DNA of 64,000 nucleotides, taken from Lichenibacterium dinghuense (GTDB taxonomy: Bacteria; Pseudomonadota; Alphaproteobacteria; Rhizobiales; Beijerinckiaceae). Positions within the stretch are counted from its first letter, which is position 1, and each line of letters starts with the position of its first letter. Both the position numbers and the translations under genes were made by a program. The stretch lies in assembly GCF_021730615.1 (NCBI RefSeq), contig NZ_JAJLMN010000001.1, forward strand, positions 806,001-870,000, read 5' to 3'. Below the pieces are notes generated by a model. It saw nothing but the letters and a program-made list of their open reading frames with translations. It was not told the DNA's origin and made no database searches. Shown in pieces: positions 1 through 10,968 of this stretch.

Positions 1-30
1 CTGCCGGCCACCGTGGCCGCACCCCGTCGC

Positions 31-522
31 TCACGCCTTCGTGCAGCAGGCGATGAGGTCGTCGAAGTGCTTGCGCTGGCTCGGGTCGAGCACGGCGTAG
101 CCGGCCAGCGAGCCGTCGATGATCGAGGTCGTGAGCGCCAGCTGCGCGTCGGACAGGGAGCGGGCGTCGGCCACCAGCGCGTCCCGGTCCGCGTCGCGAC
201 GCTTGGCGTCGGCCTTGAAGCGGTCGTTGGCGGCGCGGACGGCCGCGACCTTGGCGCGCCGCTCGTCGTCCATGGAGGCCTGCAGCGCCTTCAGCCTCGT
301 CACCTGGTCGGGGGTGAGCTTCAGCTGCTGCTCGCGCGCCAGGATCCAGCTCGGGTCCTGGTGCACGTTCGTGAAGTCCTGGGTGATCTCCCCGTTCGAC
401 ACCACGGTGTCGGACGCCCCGGCCCCCTGCGAGCAGCCGGCGAGGAGCAGCGCCGCGCCGGTCAGCAGGGCCGCGGCGGCGCCACGGCAGAGGCCGCGCG
501 GGAGGGGCCGGAACATCGTCAT
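31..522 (-). CDS. Spy-like periplasmic lipoprotein
   Basis: 163 aa. The N terminus is a lipoprotein signal peptide ending in a lipobox LLAGC with Cys30 as the lipidation site, so the product should be membrane-anchored and face the periplasm. The mature part is mostly charged helix and contains LTPDQ at about residues 69-73, resembling the LTxxQ motif of Spy/CpxP-type periplasmic chaperones and metal-resistance sensors. It ends with a Cys-Cys pair (IACC). It is divergent from the glycosidase gene that starts at 742. The exact function is not established; the Spy-like assignment rests on the motif and helical character only. Confidence 0.75.
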   Translation of the reverse strand: MTMFRPLPRGLCRGAAAALLTGAALLLAGCSQGAGASDTVVSNGEITQDFTNVHQDPSWILAREQQLKLTPDQVTRLKALQASMDDERRAKVAAVRAANDRFKADAKRRDADRDALVADARSLSDAQLALTTSIIDGSLAGYAVLDPSQRKHFDDLIACCTKA

Positions 523-741
523 GGCGGATCGTCTCCTTCGCGGCAGCGCCGCGGCCGGCAGTCCCGGCCTGTCGGCTCCGCAACGCGCCCACCGATCGCG
601 AGTTCGGCGGGCTCGCCCCGCCCGGCCGCCGCGATCCGTGCTAGGCGGGGCGCCGTGGGCCCACGGTCCGGGATGTCGAGCGGGACGGCGTGCGGGCCGC
701 CGCGGCCCGCGGCCGGGCGCCGACGCCGGAGCCCTCGCCCC

Positions 742-2178
742 ATGCCCATCCCGCGGTCAGCCGCCCTCGCCCTCCTGCTCGCCTCCGCCGTCCCGGCCGC
801 CGCGGCCTCGATCCCGTTCCGCGTGCCGCCGGCCGCCGAGGCCGCGCCGCGCCTCGCGCGCGGCTTCGTGGGCTTCTCCTTCGAATCCGGCGAGCTCAGC
901 ACCGGCCTGTTCGCCGCCGTGGACGCACCGCTCGTGCGGCTGTTCCGCGAGGTCGGCGCCGGCCTCCTGCGCATCGGCGGCAACAGCGTGGACCGCACGC
1001 CCTGGGACGACGGCGGCGACGCGGACGGGCACGGCCTCACGCAGAGCTTCGTCGCCCCGGCCGACGTCGACCGGCTCGCGGGCTTCCTCGGAGCCGTGCC
1101 GGGCTGGCGCGCGATCTACAGCCTCGACCTCGCGGCGGGCGACGGCGCCGCCGCCGCGCGGGAAGCGCGATACGCCGGCGCCGCGCTCGGCGGCAGCCTC
1201 TTCGCCGTGGCGGTCGGCAACGAGCCCGACCTCTACGGCCGCAACGGCCATCGGCCGGCCAGCTACACCTACGCCGACTATGCCGCCGAGTGGGCGCAGG
1301 ACCGGCGGCTGATCGCCGGGGCCGCGCCGCGCGTCCCCGTCTCCGGGCCGGACGCCGGCTACGACGCCAAGCGCTATACCCTCCCCTTCATAGCGGCGTT
1401 CGGGCCGGCCCTGCGGGTGGCGACGCAGCACTATTACAAGGCGTCGAGCTGCTCGGGCCCGACGGTGGCGAGCCTGCTCGCGCCCGACCCCGTCCTCACC
1501 ACGACGGCCGCGACGCTGGTGGCCGCCGCCGCCGCGGCCGGGGTGCGGGACGGGCTGCGCTACGACGAGATCAACAGCTTCTACAGTTGCACCGACGCCT
1601 CCGGCCGCGAGGTCAGCGGCGTGGCCGGCGTCAGCGACAGCTTCGCCTCCGCGCTCTGGGCCATCGACGTGGCGGCGCAGCTGGCCGCGGCCGGCACGTC
1701 CGGCGTCGACTTCCATTCCGGCGGCCACGCCTTCTATTCGCCGATCCAGACCGCGAAGGGCGCCGTGATCGCGGTGAAGCCGGAGTTCTACGGCATCTGG
1801 CTCCTCGCCCGCGCGCTGCGCGAGGGGCCGAGCCGGCTCGTCGCGGCGTCGCGCGACCTCGGCGGCCGGGCGGGGCTGAACGTCTACGCGCTGCGGCGCG
1901 AGGACGGCGGCGCGGCCGTGCTGCTGCTGAACGAGGGCGCTGGCGAGGCCGCGGTCGACCTGTCCGGCCTGCCGGCCGGCCCGCTCGGCCGCCTCACCCT
2001 GCGGGCCGCGGGCGGCCTCTCCGACACCGACCCGTCGCATGTGACGGTGAACGGCGCCACGATCGGGACCGACGGCCGCTGGAGCGGGCCGGTGGTGCCC
2101 GAGGCCGTGGAGGCGCCCTCCGGCGCCGCCACCGTGGCGGTGCCGCCCGGTGCGGCGGTGCTGCTGGTGGCGCGCTGA
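742..2178 (+). CDS. secreted GH79-type glycosidase (beta-glucuronidase/heparanase-like)
   Basis: 478 aa from the ATG at 742. The reading frame is open further upstream, but this ATG begins a clear signal peptide (residues 1-22, AAAASIP at the cleavage region). The fold looks like a clan GH-A TIM barrel followed by a C-terminal beta domain. LRIGGNSVDRT occurs near residues 76-86, VGNEPDLY places the likely acid/base at Glu161, and YDEINSFY the likely nucleophile at Glu276. These match the GH79 layout (heparanase, bacterial beta-glucuronidase). The C terminus (about 390-478) resembles the GH79 C-terminal domain. Probable role is hydrolysis of glucuronide-containing polysaccharide outside the cytoplasm; the substrate cannot be read from sequence. 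Confidence 0.8.
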   Translation: MPIPRSAALALLLASAVPAAAASIPFRVPPAAEAAPRLARGFVGFSFESGELSTGLFAAVDAPLVRLFREVGAGLLRIGGNSVDRTPWDDGGDADGHGLTQSFVAPADVDRLAGFLGAVPGWRAIYSLDLAAGDGAAAAREARYAGAALGGSLFAVAVGNEPDLYGRNGHRPASYTYADYAAEWAQDRRLIAGAAPRVPVSGPDAGYDAKRYTLPFIAAFGPALRVATQHYYKASSCSGPTVASLLAPDPVLTTTAATLVAAAAAAGVRDGLRYDEINSFYSCTDASGREVSGVAGVSDSFASALWAIDVAAQLAAAGTSGVDFHSGGHAFYSPIQTAKGAVIAVKPEFYGIWLLARALREGPSRLVAASRDLGGRAGLNVYALRREDGGAAVLLLNEGAGEAAVDLSGLPAGPLGRLTLRAAGGLSDTDPSHVTVNGATIGTDGRWSGPVVPEAVEAPSGAATVAVPPGAAVLLVAR

Positions 2179-2184
2179 CTGCGG

Positions 2185-2216
2185 CCGCCCATCCCCGCGG
2201 AGGCGGGGATGGGCGG
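2185..2216. terminator. inverted repeat between convergent genes
   Basis: A 13-bp perfect stem (CCGCCCATCCCCG at 2185-2197 paired with 2204-2216) with a 6-nt loop lies between the convergent glycosidase and substrate-binding-protein genes. There is no T tract on either strand, so it may be a dyad that stalls polymerase or a mobile palindrome rather than a standard intrinsic terminator. Confidence 0.5.
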
Positions 2217-2224
2217 AGGGGTCG

Positions 2225-3439
2225 TCACCCCTTGGTGAAGGGGCAGCCGCTGTCCTTGGCCGGGGTGAAGAGCTTGTCGCCCGGGATGGTGTCGATGACC
2301 TTGTAGAGGTCGGCCGGGCCCTTCGACTCGGCGGGCGTCTTCACCTCGACGAGGTGCATGTCCATCACCACGCGGCCGTTGGCGAGGATGTGCGGATTGT
2401 CGAGCAGCTTGTCGGTGATCGACAGGGCCTTGAAGGCCTCGTCCACCTTGGCGGCGTCGTCGGTGCCGGCCTTCTGCACGGCCTGGAGGTAGTGCAGCGT
2501 CGCCGAATAGCCGGCCGCGTGGCCGATGGTCGGCACGGCCTGCCCGTTGCGCGCCATGAAGCGCTTGGCCCAGGCGCGGGTGTCGTCGTTGAGGTCCCAG
2601 TAGAAGCTTTCGGCGAAGCGCAGGCCCTGCGCGACGTCGAGGCCCAGCGCCACCGTGTTGTTGGTGAAGACCAGCATGGCGATCAACTTCGACGAGACGC
2701 CGAAGTCGCGGCCCTGCTTGATCGCGTTGACGAGGTCCGGCCCCGCGTTGGCGAGCGCGATGACGTCGGCGCCCGAGGCCTGCGCCTCCAGCAGCGGCGA
2801 CGACATGTCGGCCGTGCCGAGCGGGTGCTTCACCTCGCCCACCACCGTGCCGCCCGCGGCCTTCACGGCCTGGGTTGCCGCGGCCGCGAGCGTGTTGCCG
2901 AACACGTAGTCGGCCGTGATGAAGAACCACCTCTTGCCGCCCTCCTTCACCACGGAATCCGCCACCGCGTTGGCGAGCTCGGTCGTGGAGGGCACCCACT
3001 GCGAGCCGTAGGGCGAGCAGCCGGGGCCGGAGAACTGTGACGCGTAGCCGCCCGTGTCGAGCGTGGTGATGTGGCGGTCCTTGGCGTAGCTCTGCACCGC
3101 GAGCCCGACCGAGGAGGAGCCGCCCAGCACCAGGGCGGAGGCGTGCTTGTCGTCGACCAGCTGGCGCGCCAGGGCGGAGCCGAGGTCGGGCTTGTTCTGG
3201 TGGTCGACGGCGATGACCTCGATGGGCCGGCCCAGCACCTTGCCGCCGAAATCCTCGACGGCCATCTGCGTCGCCAGCACCATGTTGGGGCCGCCGTTGC
3301 CGGAATAGACGCCGGACAGGTCCTCGACCACGCCGATGCGGAACGGCGTCTCGGCCCTGGCCGGCTTCGCCGGCAGGCCGCCGGCCGCGAGCAGGGCGCC
3401 CACCGCGGCGCCGAGCGCCGTCCACCGCTTCCGTGTCAT
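2225..3439 (-). CDS. ABC transporter substrate-binding protein, Leu/Ile/Val type
   Basis: 404 aa. The ATG at 3439 is chosen because GGAGGA sits just upstream and the next residues form a signal peptide (MTRKRW, then a hydrophobic stretch to AxARA). The mature protein starts with FRIGVVEDLSGVYSGNGGPN, the usual start of type I periplasmic-binding proteins (Peripla_BP_6) that deliver branched-chain amino acids, amides or related small polar ligands to ABC permeases. No permease or ATPase genes lie next to it, so it is an orphan binding protein whose partner is elsewhere. The ligand cannot be deduced. Confidence 0.85.
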   Translation of the reverse strand: MTRKRWTALGAAVGALLAAGGLPAKPARAETPFRIGVVEDLSGVYSGNGGPNMVLATQMAVEDFGGKVLGRPIEVIAVDHQNKPDLGSALARQLVDDKHASALVLGGSSSVGLAVQSYAKDRHITTLDTGGYASQFSGPGCSPYGSQWVPSTTELANAVADSVVKEGGKRWFFITADYVFGNTLAAAATQAVKAAGGTVVGEVKHPLGTADMSSPLLEAQASGADVIALANAGPDLVNAIKQGRDFGVSSKLIAMLVFTNNTVALGLDVAQGLRFAESFYWDLNDDTRAWAKRFMARNGQAVPTIGHAAGYSATLHYLQAVQKAGTDDAAKVDEAFKALSITDKLLDNPHILANGRVVMDMHLVEVKTPAESKGPADLYKVIDTIPGDKLFTPAKDSGCPFTKG

Positions 3440-3570
3440 CCGCGTCCTCCCCGTGCCGGGTGGCGCGAAGGCCCCCGTTTCGGCCAACGCTAGGCGTTGC
3501 AGGGGGGTGGGTCCAAGATCGTTCGCCGCGACCCGCCATCGCATTTCTGCATGGCGGGGGCGGAGATCGG

Positions 3571-3945
3571 TCAGTAGGCCCGTCGCAGCGGGACGCCGCG
3601 ATACGGACCGTAGGTCGCCGGCCCGTAGCCGTAAGCGCCGGCGCCGTAGCCCGGACCGCCGTAGCCGCCCAGGCCTCCCAGCGCGCCGCCCACCACGCCG
3701 CCGCCGAGGCCGACGACGCCCCCGCCGAGGTCTCCCAGGCCACGGCCCAGGCCGCCGAAGCCGAAGCCGCCGCTCGTGCCCGCGGCGCCGAAGCCGACGC
3801 TGTCGTAGCGGCCGTCGTCGCAGCAGCAGCCGCCGTCGAAGGCATGGGCGGGCACCGCCGCCGCCAGCGCCGCGACGCCCAGCGCGGAGGCGAGGGCCAG
3901 GGCGCGGAGAAGCCCGCGGACGTCAGGGGTGGCGTGGTCGTGCAT
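3571..3945 (-). CDS. small Gly-rich exported protein
   Basis: 124 aa. A signal peptide (about residues 1-36, ending AHA) is followed by GGCCCDDG, a three-cysteine cluster. The rest is a low-complexity Gly/Leu/Tyr stretch made of repeated GGxGG and GLGG units, ending in a Tyr/Pro-rich tail. The composition suggests an extracytoplasmic, surface or structural small protein. No recognised domain. The gene has the GC bias of its neighbours and stands alone. Confidence 0.6.
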   Translation of the reverse strand: MHDHATPDVRGLLRALALASALGVAALAAAVPAHAFDGGCCCDDGRYDSVGFGAAGTSGGFGFGGLGRGLGDLGGGVVGLGGGVVGGALGGLGGYGGPGYGAGAYGYGPATYGPYRGVPLRRAY

Positions 3946-4065
3946 GGTTGCGATCCCGGTTGAGGCGCCGTCGCGCGCGGATCACAGTCAGCCCACGCGG
4001 CCCCGCCCGAGCAACGCCGGATCAGCGTCGTGGTGAACGCCGTTCCGGGCCGCCGCCGGTCGTCC

Positions 4066-4359
4066 CTAGCCGGCAAACATCCAGTCGAAGGCGGCCACCG
4101 GCGCGCCCCAGGCGGGGTCCGGCGCGACGGCGCCGGCGGTGCTCCTCACCGCGTGGGCGCCGCGGCGCTCCAGGTAGCGGCTGCAGGTCGCCATGACGGC
4201 GCCGGCCTCGGCGGACGACACGGCCGCCAGGGTGCGCGTGAGCGCCGGCGCCGCACCGCGGAACAGGTCCAGCACGATCTCGACGCCGCCCGGCACGGGG
4301 CGGGACGTCAGCGCGTAGCGGATGGAGGAAGCGAAATCGAGGTCGGGCGCGGCTTCCAT
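4066..4359 (-). CDS. hypothetical protein, 97 aa
   Basis: 97 aa, no recognised domain. AGGACG lies upstream of the ATG on the minus strand and reads as a plausible ribosome-binding site. The sequence is alpha-helical looking with no signal peptide or membrane segment, and it ends with an aromatic/hydrophobic tail (AFDWMFAG). It lies alone between the Gly-rich protein and rarA. An overlapping longer minus-strand frame (4022-4411) is Arg-rich and looks like a shadow, which is why this frame is preferred. Moderate confidence that it is a real gene. Confidence 0.5.
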   Translation of the reverse strand: MEAAPDLDFASSIRYALTSRPVPGGVEIVLDLFRGAAPALTRTLAAVSSAEAGAVMATCSRYLERRGAHAVRSTAGAVAPDPAWGAPVAAFDWMFAG

Positions 4360-4445
4360 GCGGGTGCGTCCTGCGCGTTGAGGTTGAGACGATCCGAACC
4401 TCTCGCAGCATGGTTAACGGCGCCTTTCCGCCCTCGCCACGCGGC

Positions 4446-5789
4446 TCACCCCTCGCCGCGCTCCCGCCGCCGCTCGGCCCACCACGCCATCCGCCGGCCG
4501 ACGTCGCGCTCGAAGCCGCGCTCGGTCGGGCGATAGAGGCTCTGCCGGCCGATGGCCTCCGGCCAGTAGTTCTGGCCCGAGAAGGCGTCGGGCTCGTCGT
4601 GGTCGTAGCGGTAGCCCTCGCCGTAGCCCTCGCGCTTCATCACCCTGGTGGGCGCGTTGAGGATCGATTTCGGGGGCAGCGCCGAGCCGCCGCCCTTCGC
4701 CAGCGCGGTCGCGACCTTGTAGGCCGTGTAGACGGCGTTGCTCTTCGGCGCCGTCGCCAGGTAGACGACCGCTTGCGCCAGGGCGAGCTCGCCTTCCGGG
4801 CTGCCGAGGAAGTCGAACGCGTCCTTGGCGGCGTTGGCGACCACCAGCGCCTGCGGGTCCGCCATGCCGACGTCCTCGGACGCCATGCGGACCAGCCGCC
4901 GCGCCAGGAACAGCCGGTCCTCGCCGGCGTCGAGCATGCGGCAGAGATAGTAGAGCGCCGCGTCGGGGTCGGAGCCGCGCACCGATTTGTGCAGGGCGGA
5001 GATGAGGTTGTAGTGCCCGTCCTGCCCCTTGTCGTAGAGAGGGGCGCGGCGCTGCAGCACCTCGACGAGCCGCGCCGCCTCCAACGTCTCGCCAGGCCGC
5101 GCCGCGCGCCACGCGTCCTCGGCGAGGTTCAGGAGCGCGCGGCCGTCGCCGTCCGCCATGCCGAGCAGCGCGTCGCGCGCCTCCGCGCTGAGCGGCAGCG
5201 GCCGTCCCTCCAGCGCCTCGGCGCGGGCGAGCAGCTCGCCGAGCGCCCCGGCGTCGAGCGCGCGGAACACCAGCACGCGCGCGCGGGACAGCAGCGCGCC
5301 GTTCAGCTCGAAGGACGGGTTCTCGGTCGTGGCGCCGACCAGCGTGACCGTGCCGTCCTCCATCACGGGGAGGAAGCCGTCCTGCTGGGCGCGGTTGAAG
5401 CGGTGGATCTCGTCCACGAAGAGCAGCGTGCCGCGGCCGGCGCGGCGGCGGGCGCGGGCCTCGTCGAACAGCCTCTTGAGGTCGGCCACGCCGGTGAAGA
5501 TCGCGGACGCGGCCACGAAGTCGAGCGCGGTGCGATCCGCCATCAGGCGCGCCACCGTGGTCTTGCCGGTGCCGGGCGGCCCCCAGAAGACCAGCGAGCC
5601 GGGATGCCCGCCGGACAGCAGCCGCGTCAGCGACCCGTCCGGCCCGACGAGGTGCCCCTGCCCGGCCACCTCCTCCAGGCGACGCGGGCGCAGGCGGTCG
5701 GCCAGGGGTCGAGGGCCCGCGGCGGCCGGCTCGGGCGAGGCCGTCGCGGGGGCGGGGTCGAGGCCGGCTGAGGAGAACAGGTCGGGCAT
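4446..5789 (-). CDS. rarA: replication-associated recombination protein A (AAA+ ATPase)
   Basis: 447 aa, close to the usual length of RarA/MgsA/WRNIP1 proteins. Walker A GPPGTGKT is at residues 70-77 and Walker B FVDEIHR around 124-130, followed by sensor 1 (GATTENPSFE). The C-terminal part has the family's helical tetramerisation region (SDPDAALYY, SEDVGMADP). RarA acts in the cytoplasm at stalled replication forks together with SSB and RecA. In Hyphomicrobiales it commonly sits next to a Do-like protease and rplQ, as here. The N-terminal ~30 residues are Ala/Pro-rich and poorly conserved, so a slightly later start is possible. Confidence 0.93.
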   Translation of the reverse strand: MPDLFSSAGLDPAPATASPEPAAAGPRPLADRLRPRRLEEVAGQGHLVGPDGSLTRLLSGGHPGSLVFWGPPGTGKTTVARLMADRTALDFVAASAIFTGVADLKRLFDEARARRRAGRGTLLFVDEIHRFNRAQQDGFLPVMEDGTVTLVGATTENPSFELNGALLSRARVLVFRALDAGALGELLARAEALEGRPLPLSAEARDALLGMADGDGRALLNLAEDAWRAARPGETLEAARLVEVLQRRAPLYDKGQDGHYNLISALHKSVRGSDPDAALYYLCRMLDAGEDRLFLARRLVRMASEDVGMADPQALVVANAAKDAFDFLGSPEGELALAQAVVYLATAPKSNAVYTAYKVATALAKGGGSALPPKSILNAPTRVMKREGYGEGYRYDHDEPDAFSGQNYWPEAIGRQSLYRPTERGFERDVGRRMAWWAERRRERGEG

Positions 5790-5957
5790 GGGGAGGAGCT
5801 TAGCAGAACGCGCTCCCCTTCTCCCGTCGCGGGAGAAGGTGCCTCGGCGCGGCCGAGGCGGATCGGGGGGCGAGGCTCCGCGCTCGGCGAAGCCCGCTCG
5901 GAAGCGGCGACGGTCGAGCCGATCCCCACCGACTTCCCCCGCGAGGCGAGAAGGTGG

Positions 5958-7382
<1,425 letters not shown>

Positions 7383-7486
7383 CCTCGTCGCGGCTGGGAT
7401 CGTTTGCCGGATCTAAGAGGTCGATCCCGGTTTCAAAAGACCTCCGGTCCCGTGCGGAACGCGGGATGGAGCACCCTCACGATGTG

Positions 7487-7518
7487 AAAAAGGCCGGGGC
7501 TCGCGCCCCGGCCTTTCT
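7487..7518 (-). terminator. intrinsic terminator of the alpha/rplQ operon
   Basis: An 11-bp GC-rich perfect stem with a 4-nt loop (AAGGCCGGGGC / GCCCCGGCCTT) lies 23 nt after the rplQ stop codon. Read on the minus strand it is followed by TTTTTC, so it should end the long ribosomal-protein transcript. The plus strand also has a short T tract, so it may work in both directions. Confidence 0.9.
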
Positions 7519-7540
7519 CAGTCGAACAGGGTCGCGCCGA

Positions 7541-7960
7541 TCAGGCGACGTCGGTCTCGGGCGAGGCCGTGTACTTGCCGAGCGAGGAGCCCTTGGCGTC
7601 CACGTCGCGGTCCACGAACTCGATCACGGCCATCGGGGCGTCGTCGCCGTACCGGAAGCCGGCCTTGAGCACGCGGGTGTAGCCGCCCTGGCGGTCCTTG
7701 TAGCGCGGGCCGATGACGTCGAAGAGCTTCTTGACGACGGCGGCCTGGCGGATCTCCGCCATGGCCATGCGGCGGGCGTGCAGGTCGCCGCGCTTGCCGA
7801 GCGTCACGAGCTTCTCGACCACGGGACGCAGGTCCTTGGCCTTCGGCAGCGTGGTCACGATCTGCTCGTGATGGATCAGGTTGGCGCACATGTTGGAGAA
7901 CATGGCCTTGCGGTGCTCGGCGGTGCGGCCGAAGCGGCGCTTCTTGCGTCCGTGATACAT
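7541..7960 (-). CDS. rplQ: 50S ribosomal protein bL17
   Basis: 139 aa, normal for alphaproteobacterial L17. The N terminus carries the family signature [11 protein letters not shown]17 binds 23S rRNA near the peptide exit side of the large subunit. It is the last gene of the alpha operon after rpoA, with a strong terminator just downstream. Confidence 0.97.
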   Translation of the reverse strand: MYHGRKKRRFGRTAEHRKAMFSNMCANLIHHEQIVTTLPKAKDLRPVVEKLVTLGKRGDLHARRMAMAEIRQAAVVKKLFDVIGPRYKDRQGGYTRVLKAGFRYGDDAPMAVIEFVDRDVDAKGSSLGKYTASPETDVA

Positions 7961-8112
7961 GGATGGCTCCTCGGGTTGTTATGCGGCCGCCGTGCCAAGG
8001 GTCGGCCGCGCTCTTGACGGCAGGCCGTTAGGGCCCGCCCCGGTGCTCCTCCTTGGAGCACCGCATTCCAGACGGGCTGCCCGATCCGTCCGGATCGGGC
8101 CGCCAACGAAAC

Positions 8113-9138
8113 TCAGTAGTGCTCTTCGAACCGCTTGGCGAGCTCGTCGATGTTCTCCGGCGGCCAGCCGGTGATCTCCATGCCGAGGTGCAGGCCCATC
8201 TGCGCCAGCACTTCCTTGATCTCGTTCAGCGACTTGCGGCCGAAGTTCGGGGTGCGGAGCATCTCGGCCTCCGACTTCTGGATGAGGTCGCCGATGTAGA
8301 CGATGTTGTCGTTCTTCAGGCAGTTGGCCGAACGAACCGACAGCTCCAGCTCGTCCACCTTCTTGAGCAGGGCCGGGTTGAAGGCCAGCTCCGGGATCGA
8401 GGCGGACACCTCCTCGCGGCGGGGCTCCTCGAAGTTCACGAAAACGTTGAGCTGGTCCTGGAGGATCCTGGCCGAATACGCGACCGCGTCTTCCGGGGTG
8501 ATGCCGCCGTTGGTCTCCACCGTCATGGTGAGCTTGTCGTAGTCGAGGATCTGGCCCGCGCGGGTGTTCTCGACGCGGTAGGACACCTTCTTGACCGGCG
8601 AATACAGGCTGTCGACCGGGATCAGGCCGATCGGCGCGTCCTCGTTGCGGTTGCGGTCGGCGGGGACGTAGCCCTTGCCGGTGTCGACCGTGAACTCCAT
8701 GCGGATCTCGGCGCCCTCGTCGAGCGTGCAGATCACGAGATCGGGGTTCAGCACCGACACGTCGTTGACGACCTGGATGTCGCCGGCCTTGACCACGCCG
8801 GGGCCGGACTTCTTCAGCACCATGCGCTTCGGGCCCTCGCCCGACATCTTGATCGAGATGTCCTTGATGTTCAGGACGATGTCGGTCACGTCCTCGCGGA
8901 CGCCGGGGATCGACGAGAATTCGTGCAGCACGCCGTCGATCTGCACGGCCGTGACGGCCGCGCCCTGCAGCGACGACAGCAGGATGCGGCGCAGGGCGTT
9001 GCCCATGGTGAGGCCGAACCCGCGCTCCAGGGGCTCGGCCACGACGACCGCGACGCGCTTCGGGTCGTCACCGAGTTGGACCTCGAGCTTGTTGGGCTTG
9101 ATGAGATCCTGCCAGTTCTTCGAGATCACGGTGGTCAT
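8113..9138 (-). CDS. rpoA: DNA-directed RNA polymerase alpha subunit
   Basis: 341 aa from the ATG at 9138, which has GGAAAG six bases upstream; an ATG 18 bases earlier (9156) lacks a good site. The N-terminal domain (about 1-235) assembles the polymerase and contains [17 protein letters not shown]. The C-terminal domain (about 255-341), with [17 protein letters not shown], contacts UP elements and activators. It lies between rpsK and rplQ, the standard alpha operon order. Confidence 0.97.
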   Translation of the reverse strand: MTTVISKNWQDLIKPNKLEVQLGDDPKRVAVVVAEPLERGFGLTMGNALRRILLSSLQGAAVTAVQIDGVLHEFSSIPGVREDVTDIVLNIKDISIKMSGEGPKRMVLKKSGPGVVKAGDIQVVNDVSVLNPDLVICTLDEGAEIRMEFTVDTGKGYVPADRNRNEDAPIGLIPVDSLYSPVKKVSYRVENTRAGQILDYDKLTMTVETNGGITPEDAVAYSARILQDQLNVFVNFEEPRREEVSASIPELAFNPALLKKVDELELSVRSANCLKNDNIVYIGDLIQKSEAEMLRTPNFGRKSLNEIKEVLAQMGLHLGMEITGWPPENIDELAKRFEEHY

Positions 9139-9299
9139 GGGCGTCTTTCCAGGCATTGTATCCCGCGTGGGCCGTCGGAAGGGCGGCGCGCCTCAGCGTG
9201 GGATTGGGCACCTTGGCGGAGCGGGGAGCTGAATCCCCGACTCGGCGAAGGCGCCCGGGAGGTCGGTTGCGCGCCGCGACGGCGGCGGAACGCGAGAAG

Positions 9300-9323
9300 G
9301 GGCCGCGCCCGGAGGCGCGGCCC
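9300..9323 (-). promoter_or_regulatory. hairpin between rpsK and rpoA
   Basis: A 10-bp perfect GC stem (GGGCCGCGCC) with loop CGGA lies in the 208-nt gap between rpsK and rpoA. On the minus strand it is followed by CCTTCTCG, which is not a true U tract. It is better read as an attenuator or processing/stability hairpin than as a full terminator, because rpoA should be cotranscribed. Confidence 0.45.
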
Positions 9324-9346
9324 TTCCCGATGGTCGTGTCGGACGG

Positions 9347-9736
9347 TCAGACGCGGCGGCGCTTGCGCGGGCGGCAGCCGTTGTGCGGGATCGGGGTCAC
9401 GTCGCGGATCGAGGTCACGGTGAAACCCGCGGCCTGGATGGCGCGCAGCGCCGACTCACGCCCAGAGCCGGGGCCCGACACCTCGACCTCGAGCAGGCGC
9501 ATGCCGTGCTCCTGCGCCTTGCGGGCGGCATCCTCGGCGGCCATCTGGGCCGCGTAGGGGGTCGACTTGCGCGAGCCCTTGAATCCCATGGTGCCGGCGG
9601 ACGACCACGAGATGGTGTTGCCCTGCGCGTCCGTGATGGTGATCATCGTGTTGTTGAACGTCGAGTTCACGTGGGCGATGCCCGACGCGATGTTCTTGCG
9701 TTCACGACGGCGGACGCGGTTTGCCTCTTTTGCCAT
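9347..9736 (-). CDS. rpsK: 30S ribosomal protein uS11
   Basis: 129 aa, the usual length. It contains the S11 signature [13 protein letters not shown] and ends in the basic tail [10 protein letters not shown]11 sits in the small-subunit platform near the Shine-Dalgarno/anti-Shine-Dalgarno helix. It lies 89 nt after rpsM. Confidence 0.97.
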   Translation of the reverse strand: MAKEANRVRRRERKNIASGIAHVNSTFNNTMITITDAQGNTISWSSAGTMGFKGSRKSTPYAAQMAAEDAARKAQEHGMRLLEVEVSGPGSGRESALRAIQAAGFTVTSIRDVTPIPHNGCRPRKRRRV

Positions 9737-9825
9737 AATATCCTGTCCTGGTCCTTCAAGCGCGCCCGTGATGCCAGGCGCTCGGGAGAGTCTTCGATCG
9801 ACCTCGGGTCAGGCCCGAGGACGGA

Positions 9826-10194
9826 TCACTTCTTCTTGCCGGCGATCGGCTTCGCCTTGCCCTTGCGGGTGCGGGCGTTGGTGTGGGTGCGCTGGCCGCG
9901 GACGGGCAGCTGGCGGCGATGGCGCAGGCCGCGGTAGCAGCCGAGGTCCATCAGGCGCTTGATGTTGATCGAGTTCTCGCGGCGCAGGTCGCCCTCGACG
10001 AGGTAGTCGCGGTCGATCGTCTCGCGGATCTGCAGCACCTCGGCGTCCGAGAGCTGGGCCACGCGGCGCTCGGCCGGGATGGACACCTTCTCGCAGATCT
10101 CCTGGGCCTTCTGGCCGCCGATGCCGTGGATGTACTGGAGCGCGATCACCACGCGCTTGTTGGTCGGGATATTGACGCCAGCTATACGGGCCAC
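9826..10194 (-). CDS. rpsM: 30S ribosomal protein uS13
   Basis: 122 aa from a GTG start at 10194. The choice rests on homology (S13 begins [14 protein letters not shown]) and on GGAG located 7 nt upstream; the longer open frame upstream is non-coding in character. The C terminus is the usual basic tail ([12 protein letters not shown]) that reaches tRNAs at the A and P sites. First gene of the alpha operon, about 180 nt after adk. Confidence 0.96.
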   Translation of the reverse strand: MARIAGVNIPTNKRVVIALQYIHGIGGQKAQEICEKVSIPAERRVAQLSDAEVLQIRETIDRDYLVEGDLRRENSINIKRLMDLGCYRGLRHRRQLPVRGQRTHTNARTRKGKAKPIAGKKK

Positions 10195-10377
10195 GTGTGT
10201 TCTCCATGCGCCGGGGCACCGCCGTGCCGGATGACGCCATGTCAAAGGTTGCCGCCGAACGACCGAAGGCCGGGTCCCCGCGTGGGACGACCCGGCACGC
10301 AATGTCGAAGGGTTCGCGATGGTGGCCTTAGCGGCTCACCGCCGGGGCGTCAAGGAAGGATGACGCCCCGCCGTGCC

Positions 10378-10968
10378 TCAATGGGCCGGCGCGGCCAGCG
10401 CCGCGTCGATCGACTCGGCCACGGCCTCGATCGGCGCCATGCCGTCGATCGCCTTCAGGCGGTTCGACCCAGCGTAATAGCTCGACACCGGCGCGGTCTG
10501 CTCGTGGTAGGTGGCGAGCCGCTTGGAGACGACCTCGGGCGTGTCGTCCGGCCGAACCGTGCCGCCGGCCGCCCGCGTGTCGGCCGCGCGACGCTCGATG
10601 CGGTCGACCAGGACCTTGGGGTCGACCTCGAGTTCCAGCACGGCGTCGAGCTTGAGGCCGCGGTGTTCCAGGGCGAGGTCGAGCGCTTCGGCCTGCCCCA
10701 CCGTGCGCGGGAAGCCGTCGAGGATGAAGCCCTTGGCGGCGTCCGGCTCCATGAAGCGCTCGGCGACGATGCCGACCACGATGGCGTCCGGCACGAGGCC
10801 GCCCTGCTCCATGATGGCCTTGGCCTTGAGCCCGACCGGCGTGCCGGCCTTGACGGCGGCGCGCAGCATGTCCCCCGTGGACAGCTGCGGTATGCCGTGC
10901 CGCTCCATGAGCCGCGCGGCCTGCGTTCCCTTTCCGGCGCCGGGTGGGCCCAGAAACACTATCCTCAT
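10378..10968 (-). CDS. adk: adenylate kinase, short-LID form
   Basis: 196 aa. Catalyses ATP + AMP <-> 2 ADP in the cytoplasm. The P-loop [11 protein letters not shown] is at residues 7-17, the NMP-binding region STGDMLRA follows, and DGFPRT is present. The LID is the short form without the zinc cysteines, as in many alphaproteobacteria. The ATG overlaps the secY stop codon as ATGA (10965-10968), so translation is probably coupled to secY. Confidence 0.96.
   Translation of the reverse strand: MRIVFLGPPGAGKGTQAARLMERHGIPQLSTGDMLRAAVKAGTPVGLKAKAIMEQGGLVPDAIVVGIVAERFMEPDAAKGFILDGFPRTVGQAEALDLALEHRGLKLDAVLELEVDPKVLVDRIERRAADTRAAGGTVRPDDTPEVVSKRLATYHEQTAPVSSYYAGSNRLKAIDGMAPIEAVAESIDAALAAPAH

Noticed and set aside
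13-741. Upstream extension of the glycosidase frame to position 13
   Set aside because: It overlaps the antisense lipoprotein gene and is Arg/Pro-rich, and a proper signal peptide begins at 742.
5817-5839. CCTTCTCCCG/CGGGAGAAGG palindrome between the Do-like protease and rarA
   Set aside because: No T tract on either strand. It could be a dispersed palindrome, but no second copy was confirmed.
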